From JAXMAZ01 sp046350115 (lineage in GTDB: Bacteria > Planctomycetota > Planctomycetia > Gemmatales > Gemmataceae): DNA of 64,000 nucleotides. The stretch lies in NCBI GenBank assembly GCA_046350115.1, contig JAXMAZ010000002.1, positions 1-64,000 of the forward strand, read 5' to 3'. The notes under the pieces were generated by a model, which worked only from the letters and a program-made list of their open reading frames with translations, was not told where the DNA came from and ran no database searches. The first letter of the stretch is position 1, and each line of letters starts with the position of its first letter. This document shows, piece after piece, positions 48,501-56,231 of this stretch. A program made the position numbers and the translations under genes.

Positions 48501-51405
48501 GGGCGTCGGTCATCGCCTTCGCCCAGCGTGCGACCTCGGCATCCGGCCCGGTCGCAAGCTCGGTCAGCTTCGCCGCCCGGGCCGCCGCGGGGAGGTCGCC
48601 GACCCCCTTCCGGGCGGTGGCGATTCGCTCGGCCGCGGGGGTGGGAATCGGGGTCGGGAACAGCTCGTTCCCCAGCCTCCCGGCCCGCTCGGCGTCCAGC
48701 ACGGCCAGCCGGGCGATGGCGGCCTTCGCGTCGTCCGGTCGGCCGGCTTTGTGGTGCTCCTTGGCCTCTGTCTCCAGCCACACCACGTGTCCGGTGTTGA
48801 TGGCGCCCAGGAGGCGGGCTTTCTCAGGGTGCTTCGCCGGCAGGCGGTCGGCCGCCTGGCGGGCGTCGTCGAACTTCCTCTGCTCCAACCCGGTTTGCGC
48901 GGCGGACGCCAGAGCCTGGATCCCGTCCAGAATCTTGCCGACCTCCTGCCGGACCGCGTCGGCCCGGTCCGGGGCGAGGGCCGCCACCTCCTGGACTTTG
49001 GCCTCGGCCTCCGGCTTCTCGAAGTTGGCGGCGTGGGCGCGGGCGGCGTCCGCCAGCCGGTCGATCTGCTCCCGTATGACCAGCCCGTCGTCCCGGTCGT
49101 CCCGCTTCGTCGTCGGCGTGCCCGACCCGCCGCCGCCGAACAGGAGCACCGCCCCGACGGTCACGGCGGCGACGGAGGCCAGCACCCCGACGACCGCCGC
49201 CACCTTCTTCCCCCGGCCCCGCTTCGGCGGCGGGGCGGGCCGCACGTACCGCGGCCCCGGGGTGCGGGTCACGGCCGCCGGGCGGTCCTCCCGCGGAGTG
49301 TCGCGGACGCTCAGCCGGTCCGTCTTCCGCCCCGGGGCGACGGCCAGCTCGCCCGGGCCGATAGTCGCCATCGCGTCGGTCGGTCGCTCCGGCACCGGCT
49401 CCGGCTCCGGCTCCGACGGGGGCGGGGTCTCCGACCGGGCGGGGGCCGGGGTCGGGGCCGGGACCAGCTCGGCCACCGGCTCCAGCGCCCGGGTCAGGGC
49501 GTCGGCCAGCGCCCGGCAGGTCGGGTACCGGTCGGCCGGGTTGGCGCTCAGGGCCGGCCGCAGGGCCGCCTGCTCGTCCGGGGTCAGGGCGGTCAGGTCC
49601 AGCCGGCTGCTGGCCCGCGCCCGGATCAGGTCGAGCATGCTCAGCCCGGCCGGGAACGGTAGCCGGCCGGTGCGGAGGACGTGGTACGTGACGGCCAGGC
49701 TGTACTGGTCGCTGCGGGTGGTCACCTTCTTGTCGGTCAGGATCTCCGGGGCGGCGTAGTCCTGGGTCATCCCGCTGCTGGTCGACTGGGCCGCCGTCCC
49801 GTCCCGGTCGACCAGCTTGGCCAGCCCGAAGTCGCTGACCAGCACCTCCCCGTCCTTGAGCAGCAGGTTCTCCGGCTTGATGTCCCGGTGGACCAGGTCG
49901 CACGCCCGGTTCAGGTGGTCGATGGCGTCGGCGGCGGCGACGGTGTAGCGGACCAGCTCGTCCGGCGGGACGCCCGGCTGGCCGGCCTGCCGGCACTCGT
50001 CCAGCCGCTTGCGGAGGTTGGTGTCGGCCAGCGGGGTGCGGATGACCACCGCCTGGGCGACCACCCCGCCGGACCCGGACGTGCTCCCGGCCCCCTTGAC
50101 CGGCAGCAGGTCCGGGCCGAGCACCCACCAGTCGGTGATCTTGAGCAGGTGCGGGTGGTCCAGCTTCCGCATCTGTCGGAGCACGTCCAGTTCGTGCCGG
50201 CCCTTCCCCTGCAGGTCGCGGACCAGCTTCAGCGCGCACGGCTCGTCGTACTTGTCCCGGGCCTCCCACACCTGCCCGTACCCGCCCTGGCCGATCTGCC
50301 GGACGAGCGTGTGGTCCGGCACCAGCTCGCCGTTCTGGACCAGCACATCGGACAGCTTCCGCGGCGGGGCCGGCGGGGCCGGGGGCGGCAGGTCGGAGGT
50401 GCGGGGGCCGGGCGGGGGGAGGGTCTCCGTCCCGCTCAGCCCGGTCGACCGGTCGGCCGGGAACTTGTGCGCCACCGACCCGCCGTGCATGGTGGTGCCG
50501 GTCTGGGTGTACAGCGCCTCGATGAACTCGGCGCAGGTCGGGAACCGGCGGTCCGGCTGCATGGCGGTGGCCTGCTTGAGCACCTCCTGCTCGGCCGCCG
50601 GCAGCCGGGCGAAGTCGAGCGACCCGAGCAGGTGGGCCTGGAGCGCCCGGTGTTCGGGGAACGGCAGGGTGCCGGTCCGCAGCTCGTAGTAGGTGATGGC
50701 CAGGCAGTACTGGTCGGTCCACTCCCCCGGCTCGTTGTTGATCAGCTCCGGGGCGGCGTAGGCGGCGGTGCCGGCGGCCATGGTCGTCCGGGCGTCCTGG
50801 CCGGGGCTCCGCTCCAGCGCCTTGGCCACCCCGTAGTCGCACACCTGCACCCCGCCGCCGACCAGGAGCAGGTTGCCCGGCTTGATGTCGCAGTGGATGA
50901 TCTCGACCGCCCCGTTCCCGCCCCGGTCGGCGTCCCGGATGTTCAGGTAGTCGATGCCGGCGGCCGCGTCCTGCATGTACTTGAGCAGCCGCCGCAGCCC
51001 CAGCCCGCCGGGCAGGGCGTCGGCCGGCTGGCGGACCCGGGCCTCGGCCAGCAGGTCGAGCAGGCTCTTCTCCCCGAGGCCCATCGCCAGCACGAGCTGC
51101 TTGTCCGCCCCGAGGGACAGGCTGAGGGACTCGCCGGCGTCGTTGTCCCCGAGGGTGTTGCCGTGGGCGTCCCGCAGCCAGATGGCGAAGATTGGCACCA
51201 GGTTCGGGTGCTTCAGCCGCTTCACCCGGCCGATCGCCCGGAACTCCTTCAGCCCGGCCTTGCTGTCCAGGTTGATGAACTTGAGGGCGCACTCCACCCC
51301 GCCCGGGCCGTTCGCCCGCCACACCTCGCCGTAGCTCCCTTTGCCCAGGAAGGCGGTCAGCTTGTACCCCGGGACCGGCACGTCACCGGGCTGGAACACC
51401 TGCAT
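45511..51405 (-). CDS. Membrane protein with two tandem Ser/Thr kinase domains and a large C-terminal extension
   Basis: The 1964-residue product has a first kinase domain at about 14-300 (GKGSYGEVW 21-29, K42, HCDIKPGN with D173, and DYG in place of DFG at 190-192). The second is at about 366-640 (GQGGYGQVW, K393, HRDIKPEN with D508, DFG 525-527). Both keep the catalytic lysine and aspartates. A proline-rich linker leads to a membrane helix at 734-756 (KVAAVVGVLASVAAVTVG). About 1200 residues of helical, tetratricopeptide-like sequence follow outside the cytoplasm (repeated A-x-A-L and WAKAxxD patterns). The gene is divergent from tssK, so it is a likely regulator of the secretion-like module, by analogy with PpkA kinases of type VI systems. 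The frame is open upstream of 51405, but that part is repeat sequence. Confidence 0.85.
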   Translation of the reverse strand: MQVFQPGDVPVPGYKLTAFLGKGSYGEVWRANGPGGVECALKFINLDSKAGLKEFRAIGRVKRLKHPNLVPIFAIWLRDAHGNTLGDNDAGESLSLSLGADKQLVLAMGLGEKSLLDLLAEARVRQPADALPGGLGLRRLLKYMQDAAAGIDYLNIRDADRGGNGAVEIIHCDIKPGNLLLVGGGVQVCDYGVAKALERSPGQDARTTMAAGTAAYAAPELINNEPGEWTDQYCLAITYYELRTGTLPFPEHRALQAHLLGSLDFARLPAAEQEVLKQATAMQPDRRFPTCAEFIEALYTQTGTTMHGGSVAHKFPADRSTGLSGTETLPPPGPRTSDLPPPAPPAPPRKLSDVLVQNGELVPDHTLVRQIGQGGYGQVWEARDKYDEPCALKLVRDLQGKGRHELDVLRQMRKLDHPHLLKITDWWVLGPDLLPVKGAGSTSGSGGVVAQAVVIRTPLADTNLRKRLDECRQAGQPGVPPDELVRYTVAAADAIDHLNRACDLVHRDIKPENLLLKDGEVLVSDFGLAKLVDRDGTAAQSTSSGMTQDYAAPEILTDKKVTTRSDQYSLAVTYHVLRTGRLPFPAGLSMLDLIRARASSRLDLTALTPDEQAALRPALSANPADRYPTCRALADALTRALEPVAELVPAPTPAPARSETPPPSEPEPEPVPERPTDAMATIGPGELAVAPGRKTDRLSVRDTPREDRPAAVTRTPGPRYVRPAPPPKRGRGKKVAAVVGVLASVAAVTVGAVLLFGGGGSGTPTTKRDDRDDGLVIREQIDRLADAARAHAANFEKPEAEAKVQEVAALAPDRADAVRQEVGKILDGIQALASAAQTGLEQRKFDDARQAADRLPAKHPEKARLLGAINTGHVVWLETEAKEHHKAGRPDDAKAAIARLAVLDAERAGRLGNELFPTPIPTPAAERIATARKGVGDLPAAARAAKLTELATGPDAEVARWAKAMTDARSAADRQIAQLKAATTAPKLIEAAQFDPSAVTKGLTAADAEPLRTELKAALTAQVEAVVPTLGGADTKGAEWAALAKVCEAAEPTPTVQALRLECWAEAGSQGGPPVAPPAEGDRYAGYVAARSAKGGPQRETLDRLAGLVPTGDNRPAWLNEYRAGKTHDLLVAAATAEPVRGPVDGPAADPYPAATAATAVTWLTAALRAADRAGDRVPDDRRAVARYELVLAGRSAPRPPAAAVLAAADALAKPGELDRLRKPAADQARFWLARANLRPAAAVDSFGKLFDLARQAKPPLPAAALYAPAVRNLLDPKWVADHSPTPEAKTGLAAVCYLAGREVRRRGGGWDELPDTKGQVERTAAKLFATAARLDPNPEYAAWHGISAALGPDGPAGPVSDAPDAAGPAGRLLAGLVAKRVAEKKPDLPDQLDGLQNARKAFRAAIEQAKPDAGRRDELALAYKSAADTAILLANFASPRDKAERQKALAEAIEWADALLALDRDWPAAWDTKGCALEDQVWLFKDDPTRFAAAGGYAAADKAFTTALALKGGRTTALTHRGRNQVKWAEDQYQAAGGREVVDTAKLDAARRDLEQALRQLADRPQSDLQAECHYWLGKAAALEAAAARPADRPAHYTVAAAQFEKALTAAGLPDGDRTRYRRSTLFDWAKLSYDEGMAAAGDKARCAAMAKVIDELLTRPRAEEVLGPAVVGYHRANALTLRYFADPARDFAAWFRGLDDVTRAAVAAPGRPQDEWAKVDLLVRRANAGRLDKGRDIKLAEADARQAVAVAGANPLVSDVWRVQARTALGRALDETAVRAEDPKDKRRLWTEAGDEYRQVVQLVPDPKASWPAYLQLGLVRVLAANLIDKDKVADRATEYAQAVAALMAAEAGSGSPEAALGETADRNDRSDFRRDRQKLFTGEDGKSAIRSFLVTAIDASPNVPAADGWRLAQTGVDLLLGSPLTAEERAAATQVAKRIQANPPSPDLALLAEQVLPALSR

Positions 51406-51856
51406 CCGACGGCTCCGGGCCGGCCGCGCGACGGCGGCCGGCGGTGCGTGCGAGTCCGCGAGCGGGACACTCCACGGTAGCGTGTCCGGGCGGCCGACGC
51501 AACCGGCCGGAACCGCGTCCGGAATTGGAAGATAGAACAGACCGCCGGGGCGTGCGGCCGGGGTAGTCTGGCCCGTGGTATCCCCGGTTGGCGGAGGGGT
51601 GTCTCCGCTCCCCCTCTCCGCTTCGGGGAGGGGGCCGGGGGGAGGGGCTGGGGCGTCACGCCGGGGCAACACCGTCGAAGTCGCGGAGGCGGGTGGCAGG
51701 CGTTGCCAACCCTTTACCCCGGCCCCTCCCCGAAGCGGGGAGGGGGAGCAAAGCCAAAGCAAACGGAGACACTCCCCGGCCGGCCGGGACGTTGCGTCCC
51801 CCGCCGGGGGAGTATAAGACGTAGACCGGCCCACCCCCCGTTACCCCCGGCCCGCG
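51406..51856. repeat. 451-bp divergent regulatory gap between tandem kinase and tssK, holding a CTCCCC-type repeat
   Basis: A GCTCCCCCTCTCCGCTTCGG...CCCCGAAGCGGGGAGGGGGAGC element (about 51607-51750) occupies the centre of this gap. The flanks (51406-51600 and 51755-51856) must contain both divergent promoters. No ribosome site precedes tssK: the bases before its ATG read CCGGCCCGCG. Open frames running through the repeat are not considered genes. Confidence 0.65.
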
Positions 51857-53311
51857 ATGAACTTCCCACCGGTCTACTGGCACGAGGGAATGTTCCTGCG
51901 GCCGCACCACTTCCAGGCGGCCGAGCGGTTCGCCGCCGACCAGGCCCGGCAGGCCGGCAAGCTGGACTGCCACTACAACTGGGGGGTGCGGGCGATCGAC
52001 ATCGACCCGGAGGCGCTGCGGAACTACCGGTTCGAGGTCACCCGGCTGGACGCCCGGCTGGAGGACGGCACCCTGGTCCGGGTGCTCAAGGGGTCCGACC
52101 AGGAGCTGCCCCCGCTGTACCTGAAGGAGCTGATGGACCGCCGCGGGCCGGGGGCGGCGGTCGAGGTCCGGCTGGCCGTCCCCGCCCTCCAGATGGGCAA
52201 GGCGAACGCCCCGGACGGGGCCGAACCGGACCCCGGCGCCCGGTACCGGGTGGTCCGGGCGAAGGAGAAGACGGTCGACGAGAACACCGGCCAGAACGAC
52301 CAGTTCCTGGAGTTCCGCCGGCTCAACCTGCGGCTGATGACCGACGACCAGGACCCGGCCGGGTACGAGGTGCTGCCGCTCGCCCGGGTGGTCCGGTCGG
52401 CCCAGTCCAGCGCCCCGCTGGCCCTGGACCCGGAGTACATCCCGCCGGTGCTGGCGTGCGACGGCTGGCCGGTCCTCCGCCAGGACATCGTCGGGGCGGT
52501 GTACAACCAGATGGGGGCGCTGCTCACCGACCTCGGCCGCAAGGTCCGCGACCAGGGCATCCGGTTCGACACCAGCAACCCGGAGCAGCGGAAGATGTTC
52601 GAGCGGCTGCGGACCCTGAACGAGGGGTACGCGGCGTTCGGAATTGTTGCCCGGTCGGCGGGGATCCATCCGCTTATGGGGTACTTGGAGCTGTGCCGGC
52701 TGGCCGGCCAGTTGGCCGCCTTCGGCAAGACCCCGACCCTGCCGGGGGAGTGCCCGGCGTACGACCACAACAACCTCGGGCCGTGCTTCTGGACGGTCAA
52801 GAAGTGGATTCTGGGCCTGCTGGTGGAGGACTTCCAGCAGGGGTGGGAGATGCGGCCGTTCGTCGGCGACCACCTGCGGCTGACGGTGGCCATCGACCGC
52901 AACTGGCTCGACCCCGGGTGCCAGATGCTGGTCGGGGTGGAGGCGCCGAACCTGAGCGGGGTGGACTGCGCCCGGCTGCTGACCGGCCGGCTGAACATGA
53001 AGATCGGGCCGACCGACCGGGTGGAGGAGATCTTCCGGGCCGGGATGCTCGGGCTGGCGTTCGTCCACGAGCACAAGCCGCACCCGGTCCTGCCGGCCAG
53101 CCCCACCCTGACCTACTTCCGGGTGAACCGGGAGCAGTCCCAGAGCGAGTGGTACTACGTGGCCGAGAAGGGCAAGCTGTCCGTCCGGCTGAACGAGCGG
53201 CTGGTGGTCGGGTCGCTGGACGGCAAGCCGGAGGTGACGATCAACGTGGACGGCAAGACGTCAACCCTGCGGTTCGCCCTGTACGTGGTGCTGCCGAACG
53301 CCCAGGCGTAA
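51857..53311 (+). CDS. tssK: Type VI secretion baseplate subunit TssK
   Basis: The 484-residue product begins with the family hallmark WHEGMFLRPHHFQAAERF (residues 8-25) and keeps the TssK plan: a beta-rich shoulder domain (to about 200), a helical bundle (about 200-330) and a C-terminal head. TssK joins the contractile-tail baseplate to the TssL-TssM membrane complex on the cytoplasmic side. The length is normal (about 450). It is the first of three co-directional genes, tssK, tssL and tssM, and faces away from the tandem kinase. No other baseplate, sheath or spike gene is in the window. Confidence 0.88.
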   Translation: MNFPPVYWHEGMFLRPHHFQAAERFAADQARQAGKLDCHYNWGVRAIDIDPEALRNYRFEVTRLDARLEDGTLVRVLKGSDQELPPLYLKELMDRRGPGAAVEVRLAVPALQMGKANAPDGAEPDPGARYRVVRAKEKTVDENTGQNDQFLEFRRLNLRLMTDDQDPAGYEVLPLARVVRSAQSSAPLALDPEYIPPVLACDGWPVLRQDIVGAVYNQMGALLTDLGRKVRDQGIRFDTSNPEQRKMFERLRTLNEGYAAFGIVARSAGIHPLMGYLELCRLAGQLAAFGKTPTLPGECPAYDHNNLGPCFWTVKKWILGLLVEDFQQGWEMRPFVGDHLRLTVAIDRNWLDPGCQMLVGVEAPNLSGVDCARLLTGRLNMKIGPTDRVEEIFRAGMLGLAFVHEHKPHPVLPASPTLTYFRVNREQSQSEWYYVAEKGKLSVRLNERLVVGSLDGKPEVTINVDGKTSTLRFALYVVLPNAQA

Positions 53312-53320
53312 GTTGTTTTC

Positions 53321-53431
53321 GTAGGGTGCGTGGAGCGAGGCTTGGGGAGCGCAACGCACCGCCCCGGCAGCGACGGCACCTCAGGGCTGTAGTCCCACCG
53401 GTGCGTTGCGCAAAGCCTCCACGCACCCTAC
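53321..53431. repeat. GTAGGGTGCGTGG inverted repeat between tssK and tssL
   Basis: Arms GTAGGGTGCGTGGAGCGAGG and its near-complement (CCTCCACGCACCCTAC) lie around an inner pair, CGCAACGCACCG/CGGTGCGTTGCG. It fills most of the 137-base gap between two genes expected to be co-translated. It is therefore an insertion into an operon; the inner palindromes are of the REP type. Confidence 0.8.
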
Positions 53432-53448
53432 GCCGGAACCCCCACCCC

Positions 53449-54153
53449 ATGAACGATAAGATCGTCCGCCGGATGCACGACGTGTTCGGGGCCGGGCTGG
53501 AGCTGGTCGAGCGGCTGGAGCGGCAGTCCCCGGACGACCGCCCGCAGTTCGACTCCGAACACCCGAAGCTGCTCGGCCTGCTGATCGCCGGCGGGGAGCT
53601 GGACTACGACGCCGTGTACAACGGGGAGCTGGCCGCGGCCGGCCGGCAGGACAGCCTGATGGGCGGGTTCGCGGACAAGTTCTTCGGCGTCCGGTACGCC
53701 CTGGCCTGCTGGCTGGACGAGCTGCTCACCCGGGAGGACGGGAGCATCCCGCTCGACTGGGCTACCCGGTGGAAGGACAACACCCTGGAGGTGCGGCTGT
53801 ACGCCGGGGCCAACCAGCGGGCGTGGCGGTTCTGGGAGCAGGCCCGGCGGGCGGAGGGGCCGCGGGGCAGCCCGGAGGCGCTGGAGGCGTACCTGTGGGC
53901 GGTCATGCTCGGGTTCCGCGGCACCCCGCCGGAGAACCTGGACCCGGCCGTCTGGGTGGACAACGTCCGCCGGCGGGTGCTCAAGGCCCGCAGCGCCCCG
54001 TTCCCGCTGCCGGGCGACCGGGACGTGCCGTTCGCCGCCCACCCGCTGTACGCCAAGGCCCGGCGAACCACCTTCCTCCGGGTGGCCGCCGTCCTGGCGG
54101 CGGTCGGGGTGTTCGTCCTGACCGTGGCCGGCACCAGCTACTTTAACCGCTGA
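53449..54153 (+). CDS. tssL: Type VI secretion membrane protein TssL (DotU-like)
   Basis: The 234-residue product is a DotU-type protein with a cytoplasmic helical domain: FADKFFGVRYALACWLDELL (about residues 67-86), WKDNTLEVRLYAG and EALEAYLWAVMLGFRGTPPE are the conserved family segments. It ends with a single C-terminal membrane anchor (TTFLRVAAVLAAVGVFVLTVAGT, about 208-230) and only four further residues, so there is no peptidoglycan-binding extension. In type VI systems TssL binds TssM and TssK. It sits between tssK and the tssM-like gene on the same strand, with the repeat at 53321-53431 in front. The ATG follows CCCCACCCC without a clear ribosome site. Confidence 0.88.
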   Translation: MNDKIVRRMHDVFGAGLELVERLERQSPDDRPQFDSEHPKLLGLLIAGGELDYDAVYNGELAAAGRQDSLMGGFADKFFGVRYALACWLDELLTREDGSIPLDWATRWKDNTLEVRLYAGANQRAWRFWEQARRAEGPRGSPEALEAYLWAVMLGFRGTPPENLDPAVWVDNVRRRVLKARSAPFPLPGDRDVPFAAHPLYAKARRTTFLRVAAVLAAVGVFVLTVAGTSYFNR

Positions 54154-54186
54154 CCCCGGCCCCGCCCGCACCCCCGGCGACCGACC

Positions 54187-55926
54187 ATGACCACCCTGAC
54201 CGCGTTCATCGCCTCCCTGCTGAGCAACGCCCGGGCGCTGGTCGGGCTGGTCATCCCGCTGTTCCGAGAGGCGACCGACTTCCCCCGCTGGCCGAAGTGG
54301 CTGAAGGTAGCCATCGCCCTGCTCTGCCTGTGGGGGACGTGCTACGGGCTGTACGCGGTGCAGCACTCGCCGTTCGGCGTGCGGAACCTGGATTACCTGC
54401 TCAAGGACGTGCGGTCCGAGTTCGTCCAGAAGTTCTACCTGCCGCTCCTGTTCCTGCTGCTGGTGGCGTTCAGTTGGCTGGCCTACTGGCTGTGGATCCT
54501 GCTGACCGCGGACGACGACGAGGCCGAGTTCCCGGACATCAAGGCGGCCTGGGACGAGGCGGCGGACACCCTGGCCCGGCAGCGGCTGCCGGTCGGCGAG
54601 CTGCCCCTGTTCCTGGTGCTCGGGCGGACGGCGGACAAGCTGGACGAGCTGTTCCGGGCGGCCACCGGGGCGAAGATGGCGGTCGCCCCCGGGCCGCCGG
54701 CGGACGCCGGGGCGGACCCGGCCCCGCTGCGGGTGTACGGCTGGCCGGACGGGGTGTTCGTCGCCTGCCCGGGGGCCAGCGCCTGGGCCGCCTTCTGCAC
54801 CAAGGCCTTCTACGGGGAGGCCGAGGTGGTGCTCACCCCGGCCGACGGCGGCGGGGCCGGCGGGGGCGGGGTGGACCCGAACAAGACGATCGGCCCGGGC
54901 GGGTTCATGGGGTTCGGCGACCCGGCCCTGAAGCGGGAGATGCAGGATCTGATCCGGCTGTCCCAGAAGGGGGAGCTGAGCCCGGCCCAGCAGGCCCGGC
55001 TGCGGGAGCTGGCGGACGTGGTGGACAACCCGGCCAACGCCGGGCCGGACCGGCCCAAGCCGCCGGTCGTCGTCACCGACGACGAGCGGACCCTGCAGGG
55101 CCGCCGGCTGCGGTACTTGTGCCGGCTGATCGCCAAGAGCCGGCAGCCGCTCTGCCCGGCCAACGGGGCGCTGGTGCTGGTTCCGTGGGCGGCGACCGAG
55201 ACGGCCGACACCGCCCGCACCGGGGCCGGGGTGCTGGCCGCCGAACTGGCCGCCGTCCGGGACGAGTGGCAGCTCCGGTTCCCCACCTTCGCCCTAGTGT
55301 CCGACATGGAGACGGCCACCGGGTTCACCGAGTTCCGCCGCAGCTTCCCGGAGGAGATGCTCAAGCAGCGGATCGGCCAGAAGGTGCCCCTGGCCCCGGT
55401 GGTCAAGGCCCGCAACGCGACCGACGACCCGGTCGGCGAGCTGGTCGGCGGGGCCGCCCGGTGGATCGGCCTGTCCGTCCTGCCGGCCATGATCCTCCAG
55501 TTCCTGCAACTGGACGGCCGGGGGCGGCCCGGGGTGCGGGCCACCCCGGGCGGTGGGGATCGGCACAACCGCAACCTGTACCAGCTCATGCGGGCGGTGT
55601 TCGACCGCGGACCACGTCTCGGGGAGTTGCTGGCCACCGGCATCCCGCCGGTCGGGGGCGACGACGACCTGGCCGACGCCCCGCTGTACGGCGGCTGCTA
55701 CATCGCCGCCACCGGCACCGCCGGGGACGGCCAGGCGTTCGTCCAGGGGGTGTTCCAGAAGGTGATCGAGGCCCAGGACAAGGTGCAGTGGATGCCGGAG
55801 GCCCGGGCCGCCGACGCCCGCCTCGGCCGGCTGCTCAACCTCGGCTACACCGGGATGGCGGTGGTGGTGCTGGCCGGCCTGGCGGCGGCCGGCTGGTGGG
55901 CCGTTAAGGGCGCGAAGGGATCGTAG
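54187..55926 (+). CDS. tssM: Truncated TssM (IcmF-like) protein lacking the nucleotide-binding loop and periplasmic domain
   Basis: The 579-residue product has two N-terminal membrane helices (LKVAIALLCLWGTCYGLYAV about 39-58 and FYLPLLFLLLVAFSWLAYWL about 83-102). A cytoplasmic domain of about 450 residues follows, laid out as in TssM, and then a third helix (TGMAVVVLAGLAAAGWWAV). Only six residues follow. Normal TssM is over 1000 residues with a large periplasmic domain. At the expected P-loop the sequence reads LFLVLGRTADKLDELF, with no GxxxxGKS, so GTP or ATP binding is probably lost. It is the last gene of the tssK-tssL-tssM run, with a 33-base gap after tssL. Assignment rests on operon context, helix layout and the DotU partner, since sequence similarity is weak. 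Confidence 0.65.
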   Translation: MTTLTAFIASLLSNARALVGLVIPLFREATDFPRWPKWLKVAIALLCLWGTCYGLYAVQHSPFGVRNLDYLLKDVRSEFVQKFYLPLLFLLLVAFSWLAYWLWILLTADDDEAEFPDIKAAWDEAADTLARQRLPVGELPLFLVLGRTADKLDELFRAATGAKMAVAPGPPADAGADPAPLRVYGWPDGVFVACPGASAWAAFCTKAFYGEAEVVLTPADGGGAGGGGVDPNKTIGPGGFMGFGDPALKREMQDLIRLSQKGELSPAQQARLRELADVVDNPANAGPDRPKPPVVVTDDERTLQGRRLRYLCRLIAKSRQPLCPANGALVLVPWAATETADTARTGAGVLAAELAAVRDEWQLRFPTFALVSDMETATGFTEFRRSFPEEMLKQRIGQKVPLAPVVKARNATDDPVGELVGGAARWIGLSVLPAMILQFLQLDGRGRPGVRATPGGGDRHNRNLYQLMRAVFDRGPRLGELLATGIPPVGGDDDLADAPLYGGCYIAATGTAGDGQAFVQGVFQKVIEAQDKVQWMPEARAADARLGRLLNLGYTGMAVVVLAGLAAAGWWAVKGAKGS

Positions 55927-56231
55927 CAAGTCGTGCCGCTATCGTCCGGTCTCATCTTTTTTCACCGGGGACACACCCGGTGCTGTCTGACTGCTACCGC
56001 ACAACAAAACGGTCGAGATGCAGAATCAGACATGTTTCCCTTTAATACATTAATACCGAGTGAGACTTCGACCGCATATGCTGCAAGTGATCGGCTGGGA
56101 CACATTGCTGGTCAAAAGGTTATGGCGAGAGGTTCGATTCGATCACATGGACCGGTGAGACTGGTACGCAGTTCGCCTTTGCTTCTGTTCTTGCCAAGTT
56201 CGCCCTTTGGTTCAGACAACTTGAGTGTTGA
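55927..56231. other. 305-bp gap after the tssM-like gene, lower GC
   Basis: This is one of the least GC-rich stretches of the window (for example TTTCCCTTTAATACATTAATACCG near 56036). A small CACCGGG/CCCGGTG hairpin (about 55968-55987) lies 40 bases past the tssM stop, but T residues precede it rather than follow it, so it is not a clear terminator. I see no gene here; the AT-rich part may contain the promoter for the following gene. Confidence 0.4.

Noticed and set aside
51406..51834. Upstream extension of the tandem-kinase gene to 51834
   Set aside because: The extra residues are encoded by a CTCCCC-type dispersed repeat and carry no conserved segment; the kinase domain starts naturally at MQVFQPGDVP.
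55968..55987. CACCGGG/CCCGGTG hairpin as a terminator of the tssM-like gene
   Set aside because: The T-run precedes the stem on the plus strand rather than following it, so it does not meet the usual intrinsic terminator form.
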